A DNA stretch of 64,000 nucleotides from Akkermansiaceae bacterium (GCA_024233135.1 JACKPZ010000002.1:62001-126000); one strand, 5' to 3'; shown: positions 28,123-38,169, numbered from the stretch's first letter. Notes: a model not told the origin generated them from the sequence alone. A program made the numbers and translations.

Positions 28123-29451
28123 ATGAACATTGTCGTCGAGAAGCAGCCGAAGTGCGTCGCCACCTTGAGTGTCGAAATCCCCGCGGAGACCGTGCGCGGC
28201 GAGCGCGAAACCATCGTCAGCGAATACGCCCGCAAGGCGCGCGTCCCCGGATTCCGCCCGGGCAAGGCCCCCCGCACGGTGGTCGAGAAGCGCTTCAGCA
28301 AGCAGATCTCCGAAGAGCTCAATGAGAAACTCATCAACGAGGCGTTCGACGAGGCACTTCGCAAGGAGGAGCTGCGGGTGCTCGACTTCGGCGCGCCACG
28401 GGATGTCACGGAACTGCCGGACGGCGGCATGCGTTTCATCTCCACCCTGATGCTGGCACCTGATTTCCAGCTTCCCGAGTACAAAGGCATCGCGGTCACC
28501 GTCCCGCCGCTGGAGGTTCCCGAAGAGGATCTGCAGTCGCAGTTGGAAAACCTCCGCGAACGCTTCGCCGATTTCAATGACATCGAAGACCGGGCCTCTG
28601 AAATGGGGGACTTCGCGGTCATCGACTATCACGGAACCGTGGACGGCAAGCCGGTCGAGGAATTCCTCGGCAAGCCCGCCGGATACCTCGCCGGCCGCGA
28701 AGGATTCTGGGTGAAGCTTTCCGATGAGGCGTTTCTTCCCGGATTCGCAAGCCAGGCGGTGGGCATGAAACCCGGTGACTCGAAGGACATCACCGTGACG
28801 ATTCCGGACGATTTCCCGGTCGAGGACCTGCGCGGCAAGGACATGACTTTCGCGACCACCGTGAAAGAGCTGAAACAATCGGTTCTGCCGGACCTCAACG
28901 ACGAGTTCGCCGCCCGCCTCGCTCCCGGCAAGAGCATGGAGGAAATCACCAGCATCATCCGCGAGAACCTCGCCGGCGAGCGCAAGCGCAAGATCGACGA
29001 CCTCAAGCTCAACCAGATCCTCAGCCACCTCAACGACCAGACCGACTTCGAACTCCCCGAGGAGCTCGTCACCTACGAAACCCAGAGCCAGGCCGACGCC
29101 CTCGTCCGCCGCGGCGTGGAAGCGGGCATGAGCGAGCAGGAAATCGAGTCGCAGCAGGACGAGATCTTCGCCAGCGCAGGCCAGCAGGCCGTCGGCAACC
29201 TGCGGACCAATTTCATCCTTCAGGAGATCGCCCGCAACGAGGGCCTCAAGGTCAGCGACGGTGAACTCGTGAACCACCTCGCGGCGGTCGCCCAGTCGCG
29301 GAAACAGGCGCCCAAGAAGTTCATCAAGGAGATGTCCCGTGCCGGCCGCCTGCCCTCCGTGCGCAACTCCATCGCCATCGGCAAAGCCATTGACTTCCTG
29401 GTGGAGAACGCGATGGTTACCGAGTCCGCCGAGGCCAAGCTCGACGACTGA
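28123..29451 (+). CDS. tig: Trigger factor
   Basis: Trigger factor is the ribosome-bound chaperone and prolyl isomerase that meets nascent chains. The 442-residue product has the N-terminal ribosome-binding motif G-F-R-P-G-K-A-P (about 44-51), an FKBP-like middle (about 155-240) and a long helical C-terminal body. It heads the classic tig-clpP-clpX order, with clpP starting 10 bases downstream. Sequence and length are normal. Confidence 0.97.
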   Translation: MNIVVEKQPKCVATLSVEIPAETVRGERETIVSEYARKARVPGFRPGKAPRTVVEKRFSKQISEELNEKLINEAFDEALRKEELRVLDFGAPRDVTELPDGGMRFISTLMLAPDFQLPEYKGIAVTVPPLEVPEEDLQSQLENLRERFADFNDIEDRASEMGDFAVIDYHGTVDGKPVEEFLGKPAGYLAGREGFWVKLSDEAFLPGFASQAVGMKPGDSKDITVTIPDDFPVEDLRGKDMTFATTVKELKQSVLPDLNDEFAARLAPGKSMEEITSIIRENLAGERKRKIDDLKLNQILSHLNDQTDFELPEELVTYETQSQADALVRRGVEAGMSEQEIESQQDEIFASAGQQAVGNLRTNFILQEIARNEGLKVSDGELVNHLAAVAQSRKQAPKKFIKEMSRAGRLPSVRNSIAIGKAIDFLVENAMVTESAEAKLDD

Positions 29452-29461
29452 TTTCAACGCC

Positions 29462-30136
29462 ATGATTCACCCGACCCAGATCGCCCCGTCAACGCCGCGG
29501 AACAACTACTACGTTCCTGTCGTCATCGAGCAGGACGCCCGCGGCGAGCGTTCGTTCGACATCTACTCCCGTCTGCTCAAGGACCGGATCATTTTCATCG
29601 GCACGCCCATCGATGATTTCGTGGCGAACTCGGTGATCGCCCAGCTTCTGTTCCTGCAGATGCAGGACCCCAAGAAGGACATCCACATCTACATCAATTC
29701 GCCCGGCGGTTCCGTCACGGCGGGCCTCGCGATGTATGACACGATGCAGTTCGTCACGTGCGACGTGAACACCTACTGCATCGGCATCGCCGCCTCGATG
29801 GGCTCGGTGCTGCTGACCGCCGGCACCAAGGGCAAGCGATTCTGCCTGCCGAACTCGCACGTGATGATCCACCAGGTATCCGGCGGCGCCCAGGGCACCG
29901 CGGCGGATGTCGAACGGACCATCGGCTTCATGTTCAACCTGAAGAAACGCCTCAACGGCATCCTCGCCAAGCACAGCGGCAAGGACGTCGAGCAGGTGGA
30001 GAAGGATTCCGACCGCGACTACTACATGTCCGGAGAAGAGGCCGTCGCCTACGGGCTCGTCGACAAGGTTTTGGAAAACCGGAAGGAACTTCCCGACGCC
30101 GTCGCCGAGCAACTCGACAAGAAGAGCGAAAGCTGA
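29462..30136 (+). CDS. clpP: ATP-dependent Clp protease proteolytic subunit
   Basis: The 224-residue serine peptidase forms the tetradecameric chamber used with ClpX. The catalytic serine is in GIAASMGS (S112) and the histidine in HVMIHQ (H137), with the acid in the DRDYYMS block near the end. INSPGGSV is also typical. It starts 10 bases after tig and 31 bases before clpX. An extension of about 20 residues at each end relative to E. coli is usual. Confidence 0.97.
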   Translation: MIHPTQIAPSTPRNNYYVPVVIEQDARGERSFDIYSRLLKDRIIFIGTPIDDFVANSVIAQLLFLQMQDPKKDIHIYINSPGGSVTAGLAMYDTMQFVTCDVNTYCIGIAASMGSVLLTAGTKGKRFCLPNSHVMIHQVSGGAQGTAADVERTIGFMFNLKKRLNGILAKHSGKDVEQVEKDSDRDYYMSGEEAVAYGLVDKVLENRKELPDAVAEQLDKKSES

Positions 30137-30167
30137 ACCCGCACCGAGCAACGCAACACACAACGCC

Positions 30168-31451
30168 ATGGCACGCGCTTCCAATCTCACCATGTGCTCC
30201 TTCTGCGGAAAGAGCCACTCGGAGGTCAAGAAGCTGATCGCCGGGCCGGGTGTGTACATTTGCAACGAGTGCATCGACGTCTGCTCGAACATCCTTGAGA
30301 AGGAACTCGGCGGAGGACATGCGGGGAAAGGCGCCACCGCGGCGGACAAACCGGGTTTCAAAGTCCCCTCGCCCGCGGAGATTCTTGCGAAACTGAACGA
30401 GTTCGCGATCGGACAAGAGCACGCGAAAAAGGTGCTTTCGGTGGCGGTGTACAACCACTACCAGCGCCTGCGCCAGGACCACGCCGTGCTCGACGACGAG
30501 TTCGAGGGCGTGGAGATCGAAAAATCGAACGTTCTTCTGCTGGGCCCCACCGGTTCCGGCAAGACGCTGCTCGCCCGCACCCTCGCACGGGTGCTCGACG
30601 TGCCGTTCTGCATCGTCGATGCCACCACCCTCACCGAGGCCGGTTACGTCGGTGAGGATGTGGAAAACATCATCCTGCGCCTGCTGCAGGCCGCGGATTT
30701 CGACGTCACCCGCGCCGAGCGCGGCATCATCTACGTTGACGAGATCGACAAGATCGGCCGCAAGACCGAAAACGTCTCGATCACCCGCGACGTTTCCGGC
30801 GAGGGTGTGCAGCAGGCCCTGCTCAAGATTCTCGAAGGCACCATCTGCAACGTCCCGCCGCAGGGCGGACGGAAGCATCCGCAGCAGGAATACATCCAGG
30901 TCAACACCGAGAAGATCCTGTTCATCGTGGGTGGAGCTTTCGTCGGACTGGAGGACATCGTCCGCCGCCGGCTCGGCACCCAGACGCTCGGTTTCCACGC
31001 TGGTTCGACCGCCTCGGAACTCGACGATCCCACGGTGAACCTTCTCGACAAGGTGCAACCCGAGGATCTCCTCCATTTCGGCCTCATTCCCGAGTTCATC
31101 GGCCGCCTGCCCGTGATTTCCGCGCTGCGGAAACTCACCGAGGACGAACTGATCTCGATTCTCACCGAGCCGAAGAACGCGCTGGTCAAACAATACAGCA
31201 AGCAGCTCGCGATGAGCGGAGTGAAACTCAAGGTCACCCGCGACGCGCTCCGCGCCCTTGCCGAGCAGGCCGTGCAGCGCGGCACCGGCGCGCGCGCCCT
31301 GCGATCGATCTTCGAGAAGATGATGCTCGAGGTGATGTTCGAAGTTCCTTCGCGCGACGACGTCGAGAGCGTCTCGATCAACCGCCTGGTGGTCACCGGA
31401 GAGAAACCGCCGACGATCCGCCGCAAGCGCGCGGAAGAGGACGCCGCCTGA
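30168..31451 (+). CDS. clpX: ATP-dependent Clp protease ATP-binding subunit ClpX
   Basis: ClpX unfolds tagged proteins and feeds them to ClpP. The 427-residue product has the N-terminal C4 zinc finger (CSFC...CNEC), Walker A GPTGSGKT (about 127-134), Walker [10 protein letters not shown], the pore loop G-Y-V-G-E, the ClpP-binding IGF-type region, and the R-G-A-R-A-L-R sensor-2. It ends the tig-clpP-clpX operon and is convergent with the DUF4105 gene, 10 bases apart. Confidence 0.98.
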   Translation: MARASNLTMCSFCGKSHSEVKKLIAGPGVYICNECIDVCSNILEKELGGGHAGKGATAADKPGFKVPSPAEILAKLNEFAIGQEHAKKVLSVAVYNHYQRLRQDHAVLDDEFEGVEIEKSNVLLLGPTGSGKTLLARTLARVLDVPFCIVDATTLTEAGYVGEDVENIILRLLQAADFDVTRAERGIIYVDEIDKIGRKTENVSITRDVSGEGVQQALLKILEGTICNVPPQGGRKHPQQEYIQVNTEKILFIVGGAFVGLEDIVRRRLGTQTLGFHAGSTASELDDPTVNLLDKVQPEDLLHFGLIPEFIGRLPVISALRKLTEDELISILTEPKNALVKQYSKQLAMSGVKLKVTRDALRALAEQAVQRGTGARALRSIFEKMMLEVMFEVPSRDDVESVSINRLVVTGEKPPTIRRKRAEEDAA

Positions 31452-31461
31452 GGTCAACCGC

Positions 31462-32508
31462 TCAAGGAGGCGGCGGCATACCCGGCAATCCCTCGCGGAT
31501 GCGGGTGGAGAAATCCGGATCTTGATCCGCATCGACGGCCCGCTCGTTGACGTGTGAGAGACGCTTGAGTTCGGCGAAGGGAAGCGAGCGGTCGATCGCG
31601 TGGCGCTCGTAAAGCAGCTCGTCCGCGAAACCGTTCACCAGCATCCGCCAGTCCCACGCCGATCGCTCGTTGTTGGCGCGCTGGTGACGGATGGCGGTGG
31701 TGCAGTTGTTGGTGATCGCGTTGTACCAGCGGGGGCGTTCGTGGAGTTCGTTGATCGTGCGGATGTATTCGAGGAACCCCTCGCGGACGAAGGGCGCCTT
31801 GAGGTGATAGAGATAGACATCCTCTCCCTCGCGATAATTCGAGCGCACACGGATGACATCCCGCTCGGTGGCCGCGATGTAGATGAGTTCGTAGCGGCGA
31901 TAGAGGCCGCCGAGAGCGGAATATCCCTCGCCCTTCTCCTGCCGGGTCTCGATGCTGAAACAAACGCGGCCGTCCCCGCCGAAATCGAACGAGACGATCG
32001 GATGCGCCATGTACGGCGACCCCCAGTAGTTGATGAAGACATCGACTCCGCGGAGTTTCGACAAGCGGACGCGCATCCGTTGGTAGTCGACATCAAAGTC
32101 CTCGGTCGTCCGGTAGTCGAAATCGCGCACGTTGTAGATCGTCACCACATCACCATCGATCTCGGCGCGGGGCAGCAGGGCGACCTCCGGTTTCCAATCG
32201 CGGAACTGGCGCGGCTGGAGCGTGAGCCACCAGAGGGCGACACAGATCACGCCGAGCGCAATGCCGAGATTCGCCCGCCAGCGGGGCCGGATGAAAACCC
32301 ACACGGCGACGCACAAGCCAAGGAAGGTCCAGGCCGCGGGCTGGCGGTAGGCCTCGGCGGGAAAGTCGAACCATAGCGCGCCGAACGCCCAAAGCACACC
32401 GATGGCGACCAGAAGCCACATCAGGAATCCGACCAGGCCGCGGATCGCCCGGAGGATCCACGGTTTTTTCGGTGTTGGCTCCGGGGCGCCTTCAGCGGAT
32501 GGCTGCAT
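31462..32508 (-). CDS. DUF4105 membrane protein (Lnb-like)
   Basis: The 348-residue protein has three hydrophobic segments near the N terminus (about 24-47, 57-73, 79-96), then a soluble domain with H169 (Y-M-A-H-P-I-V-S-F-D-F) and C269 (N-A-I-T-N-N-C-T-T). NNCT and the His are hallmarks of DUF4105, a papain-like fold. Some family members have been linked to lipoprotein N-acylation (Lnb), which would suit this lipoprotein-rich window; that role is inference here. It lies 41 bases downstream of the metalloprotease on the same strand. I used the ATG at 32506-32508. Confidence 0.75.
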   Translation of the reverse strand: MQPSAEGAPEPTPKKPWILRAIRGLVGFLMWLLVAIGVLWAFGALWFDFPAEAYRQPAAWTFLGLCVAVWVFIRPRWRANLGIALGVICVALWWLTLQPRQFRDWKPEVALLPRAEIDGDVVTIYNVRDFDYRTTEDFDVDYQRMRVRLSKLRGVDVFINYWGSPYMAHPIVSFDFGGDGRVCFSIETRQEKGEGYSALGGLYRRYELIYIAATERDVIRVRSNYREGEDVYLYHLKAPFVREGFLEYIRTINELHERPRWYNAITNNCTTAIRHQRANNERSAWDWRMLVNGFADELLYERHAIDRSLPFAELKRLSHVNERAVDADQDPDFSTRIREGLPGMPPPP

Positions 32509-32549
32509 GGCGGAAATCCTGACGCAGGTTCCGGCGCCGTGGCAAACCC

Positions 32550-34355
32550 TCAGCGCGACAACACCGGATCGAGCCAGAGCCCCCAATCGTCGCGGATGCC
32601 GTCGCCGGCGTCGGACGTTTCGAGGACCAGCTCGTTCACACCGGTTAGATCGACATCGAAGTCCTTGCAGAGTTGGTCCTTCAGCGTGCCCGAGTTCCAA
32701 AGTTCCCGTCCGTCACCGAGGATGCGGAATCCGACGGTGCCGGCGTGACCTGAGGCGATTCCGGCCGATCCGCGCAGCCGTTTCCAAGCGCCGCCGAGTT
32801 CATACTCGTGACGCGCCGGAGCATGGGCGTAGAGCCCGCCGGCGAAAATCCGGCCGCCCGCGACAAACAAATCGGGCTCGGACGCGAGCAGATCCACCGC
32901 GCTGCCGCCCCATCCGGTGCGGGCGGATTTCCACGCAAGGGACGACAAGGGCGCGGTGGCAGGGGCATCGGCGGGCGCCGTGCGGGCGCTTCCAAATCCG
33001 GCCAGGCGGCCGACGATCTGTTTGACCATGGCATCTGCCGCGAGGTCGGCGGGCAGTGAATCGAGCGCCGGAAGGGGTTGTTTCATCCTCGCCGCACGGA
33101 CGAACGGGGCGAGCGCGAGTTTCATCCGCGAGGCACGGAGATCGACCTTGCCACCGGCATCCACCTGATAGGGAAACCTCAGGATCGCCCCGCCGGAGCC
33201 GAACGACGACGACGCTCCATTGACATGACTGGCGACCAGATAGAACTCGGAGCGGGCGTTCTTTTTGAGATTCCGGCAGTGCAGTGTGAAGCGCCCGTCC
33301 GGGCCGGGCACCGCGCTGCTGGGGACGGCGTTGTAGTCCGAATTCCCCTCGGGGTCCATGTAGCCGGTGACGGCATGCACGGGCGGAGAGCCCACCACCC
33401 TGCCGGAAACAGTGAAGCCGTCCTCCGTCGTCTCGACGGCCAGATCGCTCAAGGTCTGGCGTGCCCGTGACGTCATCCCTTTCACCGATCCGCAGAACAT
33501 GGGATGGGCGGCCAGGCGCAGGCCATGAGGCAGGGTGAGGAAGCTCCCTTTGCCCTCGCCACGCAGATTCTCGCCGTAGGTCCGGTTTCCGGAACCCATC
33601 AGCGCGGTGCCGAACAGCTCGCGCTCCGGTGGGGACTCGCAGTTGTGTGGCAGCCCGAGGGCGTGACCCAGCTCATGGGCGATGCCGCCGATGAAGATCG
33701 AGTTGTAGCGTCCCACGGAGATATGCCCGTACTGTCCATCGCGGACTTTCGGTTCGTGTTTCGCGAGCAGATCCAGGTCGAGGATCGGAGAATCGACCTG
33801 CCAGGCGGTCCCCCGCTGGTGGTCGCCGCCGGCGTAGTAGGGACTGTTCTGGCTGATGGTCTTCTTGTCGGCATCCCAGTTCGACATGTTGCAGAAGATC
33901 ATGATCGTCTCGCGGTCGATATCGATGCCCGCGTCCTTGAGGACCGGGAGACATTCGTTGCGGATGTCGCCGCCGGACTGGACATGGTAGCGGGCGTAGG
34001 GATGGGTGCCCTTCACGAGATGGATGCGGAGCATGCCGTCGTCCATCTCGTCGAGTTGGATCGAGCGCGGGCCGAAGCCCAGACGTTTCATCTCCCCGGC
34101 GTAGAACGACCGGATATCCTTCAGGATGGCGGAAAGCCGCTCGCGGTAGCGCGGATTCGGCTCCCGGTCGGCAGGCGTCCAGTAAATGAGGTGCAGGAGT
34201 CGCTTCCCGCGGACGGGTGACTCCTGCTGCCAGGGTCCGATGATTTCCATGGCCCGGGGCACTTGACCGGCGATGTCCTCCGCGGGGCCGGCGTGGGACC
34301 ACGACGAAAGGGACAGACAAACGAGCGAGGAAACGGAAAGCAAACGGACAAACAT
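32550..34355 (-). CDS. Secreted metzincin-type metalloprotease with C-terminal NPCBM-like domain
   Basis: The 601-residue protein has a Sec signal peptide (about 1-22). Its catalytic region holds the zinc motif HELGHALGLPH (227-237), a classic metzincin HExxHxxGxxH with the catalytic Glu at 228. A middle beta domain (about 330-420) follows. The C-terminal block of about 120 residues (W-G-G-S-A-V-D-L, F-A-G-G-L-Y-A-H-A-P, G-T-V-G-F-R-I-L-G-D-G, L-V-L-E-T-S-D-A-G-D-G) matches the NPCBM glycan-binding domain pattern. It probably cleaves glycoproteins or is held on glycans outside the cell. It is cotranscribed with the DUF4105 gene. Confidence 0.8.
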   Translation of the reverse strand: MFVRLLSVSSLVCLSLSSWSHAGPAEDIAGQVPRAMEIIGPWQQESPVRGKRLLHLIYWTPADREPNPRYRERLSAILKDIRSFYAGEMKRLGFGPRSIQLDEMDDGMLRIHLVKGTHPYARYHVQSGGDIRNECLPVLKDAGIDIDRETIMIFCNMSNWDADKKTISQNSPYYAGGDHQRGTAWQVDSPILDLDLLAKHEPKVRDGQYGHISVGRYNSIFIGGIAHELGHALGLPHNCESPPERELFGTALMGSGNRTYGENLRGEGKGSFLTLPHGLRLAAHPMFCGSVKGMTSRARQTLSDLAVETTEDGFTVSGRVVGSPPVHAVTGYMDPEGNSDYNAVPSSAVPGPDGRFTLHCRNLKKNARSEFYLVASHVNGASSSFGSGGAILRFPYQVDAGGKVDLRASRMKLALAPFVRAARMKQPLPALDSLPADLAADAMVKQIVGRLAGFGSARTAPADAPATAPLSSLAWKSARTGWGGSAVDLLASEPDLFVAGGRIFAGGLYAHAPARHEYELGGAWKRLRGSAGIASGHAGTVGFRILGDGRELWNSGTLKDQLCKDFDVDLTGVNELVLETSDAGDGIRDDWGLWLDPVLSR

Positions 34356-34506
34356 ACGGCCCCAGAACGTCGCCCCCCCGGGGGATCTTGCAAGCCGGAA
34401 GCCGGGGAATCCGGACTTGCAACGGGTCGGTCGGCTGATAGTGTCACGGCATCGTCGGACTGTGTTCCGAGGAAAACACGACAACAACCACATCGAAACC
34501 AACACC

Positions 34507-34620
34507 ATGAAGACCATCCAACTTGCCATCGCCGCTGCCGCCGTCGCCGCCCTCGCCGCTTCTTGCTGCCCGACCCCGAGCATGCCTGCTCCGGCCCCGG
34601 CTCCGATGTCCTCGAAGTAA
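34507..34620 (+). CDS. Tiny lipoprotein (37 residues)
   Basis: The coding sequence encodes MKTIQLAIAAAAVAALAASC plus C-P-T-P-S and an alanine/proline tail ending in SSK. It is a full lipoprotein signal followed by only 18 residues, in the manner of entericidin-like peptides. A TTGCAA/TAGTGT pair lies upstream (about 34418-34445), and an excellent terminator follows 14 bases after the stop. The boundaries look like those of a real monocistronic gene. The function is unknown. Confidence 0.6.
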   Translation: MKTIQLAIAAAAVAALAASCCPTPSMPAPAPAPMSSK

Positions 34621-34633
34621 TTGAAGTTTCAGC

Positions 34634-34670
34634 CCGCCCGGTCCCTCGCCTTGAGGGTCCGGGCGGTTTT
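34634..34670 (+). terminator. Terminator of the tiny lipoprotein gene
   Basis: CCGCCCGG-T-CCCTC and GAGGG-T-CCGGGCGG form a 14-bp stem with one T-T mismatch around GCCTT, followed by TTTT. It can also serve the convergent GH105 gene. Confidence 0.85.
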
Positions 34671-34689
34671 CTGTACAGATGGCGGGACC

Positions 34690-35784
34690 TCAGCGGAGCA
34701 AGGCGGCCGCGGTCCAAAGCATCGGCGCCTGGCCGTGGAGATCTCCGGTGGCTCTCGGACGCTCGATGTAGTATTCGACGCTGAATCCCTTGTCGGTCCC
34801 GATGCAGACTTCACGGAGGTTTCCGTCCCCATCGAGCATCGAGGTGAGTGCGAGCCATGCTTTTCGCGCGACCGGGCCATAGATCTCGCCATCGAGCCAG
34901 CCGTCCTTGACGCCGCTGACCATCGCGAAGGCGAACATGGCGGAGCCGGAGGTTTCGGGCCAGCTTTCCGGCTTGTCGAGGAGCTGCCGCCACAGGCCGT
35001 CATCGGTCTGGAGCTCCTTGAGAGTCGCCATCATGCGGCGGGTTCCCTTGAGCACGGCGTCCCGGTCGGGATGGTCGGCGGGCAGATCGCGAAGCACCTC
35101 GGCTGCGCCCGCCGCCATCCATCCATTGCCGCGGCCCCAGAAAAACGGCGCGTTCTCGCCGTGGTGAAACAAGCCGTTCTCCTCCTGCAGCCGGTCGAGA
35201 TAGACACACAGCGCGCGCGCGGCACGGTCGATGTATTTGCGGTCCTTGGTGGCACGGTAGGCTTGGACCTGGACCAGCGGGATCATATACATGTCATCGA
35301 TCCAGTAGCGCGCCTCGGACGTGATACCCTGCTCGTTGGTCGTCTGCCACTGTGCGTCGGCGAGTTCGAGACCAAGTTCGCGGCAGCGCTTGTCGCCATC
35401 GATCCGATCGATCTCGAGCGGCACGGCGCCGAAGACGCGGTAGTCGACATGGGCGCTGCGGTTCACCCGCTTGTTTCCCTCTTCGCCGAGCAAGGGCTCG
35501 AACTTTTCGGTCAGGCGGCCAAGCAATTCCTTGTCCTCGGTGAGCGATGCGACATCGAGCGCGCCGTACCAGGTGATGACCTCCGGATAGATCACACCCA
35601 GATGCGCCTTCGCGGGGTTGGTTTCGTAGCGGAACTTGCGGGGCAGGAAATTCTCGGCAAGCCGTTTCCCGACAGCCGCGGGGTCGGCGGATTCCGGGAG
35701 ATCGCGGAACCACGGTCCATCACCCGCGTGAGCGAACGACAGGAGCGAGGCGGTGCAGAGCATGAGGGAGGTGCGGAGTTTCAT
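34690..35784 (-). CDS. Glycoside hydrolase family 105 (unsaturated glucuronyl/rhamnogalacturonyl hydrolase)
   Basis: The 364-residue protein has a Sec signal peptide ending near F-A-H-A. The (alpha/alpha)6 barrel shows the GH105 hallmark W-I-D-D-M-Y-M (D163/D164) and W-G-R-G-N-G-W with H-H-G-E-N nearby (about 207-222). GH105 enzymes remove the unsaturated uronic acid left by polysaccharide lyases. That links it functionally to the PL8-type lyase at 57593-60655. I took the ATG at 35782-35784. Confidence 0.88.
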   Translation of the reverse strand: MKLRTSLMLCTASLLSFAHAGDGPWFRDLPESADPAAVGKRLAENFLPRKFRYETNPAKAHLGVIYPEVITWYGALDVASLTEDKELLGRLTEKFEPLLGEEGNKRVNRSAHVDYRVFGAVPLEIDRIDGDKRCRELGLELADAQWQTTNEQGITSEARYWIDDMYMIPLVQVQAYRATKDRKYIDRAARALCVYLDRLQEENGLFHHGENAPFFWGRGNGWMAAGAAEVLRDLPADHPDRDAVLKGTRRMMATLKELQTDDGLWRQLLDKPESWPETSGSAMFAFAMVSGVKDGWLDGEIYGPVARKAWLALTSMLDGDGNLREVCIGTDKGFSVEYYIERPRATGDLHGQAPMLWTAAALLR

Positions 35785-35894
35785 CAGCGGAATACAGGGA
35801 AACGCTTCGGTGCCCATTCGTCCAGATCCCGCTTTGGAGTATGCGGTGGTCGATTCACACGGACTTGTCCCGGCACCGCCAGCATGTCAGAGCA

Positions 35895-36737
35895 ATGGGC
35901 ATGCGGATTCGATTCCTGATGCGCGGCATGTTGGCCACAGCGATGGCAGGCGCGGCATGTTCGACGTCGACGCCCCCGGTCGCGGAGAACCCCGCCGCGC
36001 AACCGGAGAAAGCCATCGTGATGCCACCGCCCGCTCCGCGGATTGGGAAACCGGTATCGGCTCCGTCGTATGCGGCGGTGACCCGTTCGGGCATTCGTTT
36101 CAGCGGCGTGGAATTCGACTCACGGAGCCATCGTTTGGTGGTCATCGATCAAGCGGGAGGGCCGGGCACGAAGTATCCCGATGCCGGCGCGGCGGCACGA
36201 TCCCGGAACGCGCTCGCCGCGGTGAACGCAGGATTTTTCACGCCTGAGGGGGATCCATTGGGATTGGTGGTCGAGGGTGGAGTCGCCGCCGGATCGTGGA
36301 ACCAAGCTTCGTCGCTCGGCAGCGGGATCTGGTATGAAGACGCCCCCGGCGGCAGCGCGATCGCAAGGCGTGGAGCCATCGGCCGCGAGGGTGCGAAGCG
36401 CTGCCGTGAATTGCTCCAAACCGGCCCGCTTCTGGTGGAAAACGGCGCCGCGGTCGGTGGCCTGAGCACGCGGAAGACCTCGGCTCGGACGATCATCGCG
36501 TGGGACGGCGGCGATCGCTGGTGGATCGGCCGGACATCGCCGTGCACCCTGCAATCCGCCGCCGCCGCACTGGCATCGGGCGGCCCCTGCCGATGGTCGG
36601 TGGCCCACGCGCTGAACCTAGACGGCGGCCGCTCGTCCGAACTCTGGGTTTCCGGCAAAGTGTCCGGCGGACCGGTTTCCGAACGCCCGTTGTGGAACCG
36701 TCCGGTGAGAAACTTCCTCGCTCTGGCGCCCCGTTGA
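35895..36737 (+). CDS. Phosphodiester glycosidase (NAGPA/DUF2233) domain lipoprotein
   Basis: The 280-residue product has a signal ending in A-G-A-A-C, then a proline-rich spacer and an NAGPA-type domain. Family features seen are A-A-V-N-A-G-F-F-T-P-E-G (the N-G-F-F motif), T-G-P-L-L-V-E-N-G, S-A-R-T-I-I-A and L-N-L-D-G-G-R-S-S-E-L. These proteins cleave phosphodiester-linked sugars or act on cell-wall phospho-glycans; the substrate here is unknown. It is divergent from the GH105 gene; in-frame ATGs at 35895 and 35901 are both possible. Confidence 0.8.
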   Translation: MGMRIRFLMRGMLATAMAGAACSTSTPPVAENPAAQPEKAIVMPPPAPRIGKPVSAPSYAAVTRSGIRFSGVEFDSRSHRLVVIDQAGGPGTKYPDAGAAARSRNALAAVNAGFFTPEGDPLGLVVEGGVAAGSWNQASSLGSGIWYEDAPGGSAIARRGAIGREGAKRCRELLQTGPLLVENGAAVGGLSTRKTSARTIIAWDGGDRWWIGRTSPCTLQSAAAALASGGPCRWSVAHALNLDGGRSSELWVSGKVSGGPVSERPLWNRPVRNFLALAPR

Positions 36738-36790
36738 ACGGGTGACGGTTCCGTTACAAAACCCACCATCGACAGCACCGCGGCACCTGC

Positions 36791-36796
36791 TAGGTT
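36791..36796 (+). promoter_or_regulatory. Candidate -10 box (TAGGTT) of the following lipoprotein
   Basis: TAGGTT lies 24 bases before the ATG at 36821 and follows TCGACA by 16 bases. It fits a TAGnnT pattern seen before several genes in this window. Confidence 0.3.
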
Positions 36797-36820
36797 CAGC
36801 GCAAACCCTCCGATTCCGTC

Positions 36821-37207
36821 ATGATCCGTCTTCTTCTGCGTTTCTCCCTGCCCGTCGCTTTGGGCGCGCTGGCATCCTGCGCATCGATCCAAAAAGTCGG
36901 CCGGGGCTCGGTGGCGGCGGTGAAATCGACAACCCGGGCGACCGCTTCGGGCATCGGATCGCTGGCCGGAAAGGCGAAGATGCCGGACATCGCCGGTCTG
37001 TTGCCGGGACGGAAAGTCGATGTGGTGGAGGTGCGCGAAAAGGATCTGGAAGAAATGCCTCTCGGCCACGAGCGCGCGCTGGCGTTCGACCGCGAGAAGA
37101 AGCGTGGATTCTGGGTGTTCGGCGGCCCGGTCGATTTCCACGAACCGGATCTGCCGGAGGCGGGCAGCGAACTCGACGGCAGCCTGCTTCCTCCGCGGCC
37201 GAATTGA
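36821..37207 (+). CDS. Lipoprotein of unknown function
   Basis: The 128-residue protein has a lipoprotein signal (A-L-A-S-C at about 16-20). A helical, basic middle of S/T/A repeats follows, and then a small domain holding V-D-V-V-E-V-R-E-K-D and G-F-W-V-F-G-G-P-V-D. No family is recognised. It is followed 46 bases later by a D,D-carboxypeptidase lipoprotein, and the region is rich in lipoproteins. Confidence 0.5.
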   Translation: MIRLLLRFSLPVALGALASCASIQKVGRGSVAAVKSTTRATASGIGSLAGKAKMPDIAGLLPGRKVDVVEVREKDLEEMPLGHERALAFDREKKRGFWVFGGPVDFHEPDLPEAGSELDGSLLPPRPN

Positions 37208-37253
37208 GCTGGCGATCGATTCGCGACTTGATCGCGGAGCGGCCCTGAGGATC

Positions 37254-38159
37254 ATGCCCCGCATGCCTTCGAACCGCGCCCGTCTCACCGCGCTCCTCTT
37301 CACGGCCGCCCTCATTTCCTCATGTGGAGGAAATCCACCACCGCCGTCGGGGCCGACCGCGCGCGTCGCGACATCCGCCTCGCCGGTACGGACGGCGGTG
37401 ATTCCGCGGACTCCCCCGCCACCGATCGTCGGTGAGAGCGCCATCGTCGTGGACATCGCCAGCGGCCGCGTTCTCTACGCGAAAAACGCGGACCAACCGC
37501 GGGCGGTCGCCAGCACCCAGAAAATCATCACCGCGCTCTGCGTGCTCGATGCCGGCAGCATCGACAAGCAGGTCGTCATCCAGCCGACGGACGGCAACTG
37601 CGAGCCCACCAAACTGGGACTCAAGACCGGCGACACCTACACCCGACGCGAGCTGCTCAAGGTGCTCATGGTCAAGAGTGCCAACGACGTCGCCCGCACC
37701 CTCGCCCGCGACGTCGCAGGCAGCCAGGAAGCCTTTGCGATGCGTATGAACCGCAAGTCCGCCTCGCTCGGCATGCGGAACTCACATTTCCTCAACCCGC
37801 ACGGACTCACCGAGCCCGGCCAGTATTCCACGGCGAGGGACATGGCGATCGCCGCGCGTGAAGCCTACCGCAGCCCCCTCCTCCGCTCGTATGTCGCGAC
37901 GCGCTCGTTCACCTTTCGTTTCAACGACGGCCGCACTCGCTACCTTGAGAACACCAACAAGGTTCTCAAGCAGCTCCCTTATTGCAACGGTATGAAAACC
38001 GGCACAACCAACGCCTCCGGCCGTTGCCTTGTTTCCACCGGCACCCTCAACGGCCGCGCGGTCATCTGCGTGGTGCTCAAGTCGAACACGCCGAACATCT
38101 GGTCGGACTCGTCCAAACTGCTGCGCTGGGCGCTCGAACGCCCCGGCGCGCAATCCTGA
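37254..38159 (+). CDS. D-alanyl-D-alanine carboxypeptidase (PBP5/DacA-type), lipoprotein form
   Basis: This 301-residue serine D,D-peptidase trims peptidoglycan stem peptides. The three active-site motifs are present: S-T-Q-K (S87/K90), S-A-N (142-144) and K-T-G (248-250). The N terminus is a lipoprotein signal (ISSCGG) with a proline-rich linker, unlike the cleaved signal and C-terminal amphipathic helix of PBP5, so it is probably anchored by lipid. It starts 46 bases after the lipoprotein gene and ends 10 bases before bioF. Confidence 0.93.
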   Translation: MPRMPSNRARLTALLFTAALISSCGGNPPPPSGPTARVATSASPVRTAVIPRTPPPPIVGESAIVVDIASGRVLYAKNADQPRAVASTQKIITALCVLDAGSIDKQVVIQPTDGNCEPTKLGLKTGDTYTRRELLKVLMVKSANDVARTLARDVAGSQEAFAMRMNRKSASLGMRNSHFLNPHGLTEPGQYSTARDMAIAAREAYRSPLLRSYVATRSFTFRFNDGRTRYLENTNKVLKQLPYCNGMKTGTTNASGRCLVSTGTLNGRAVICVVLKSNTPNIWSDSSKLLRWALERPGAQS

Positions 38160-38169
38160 GCCCCGGGAA

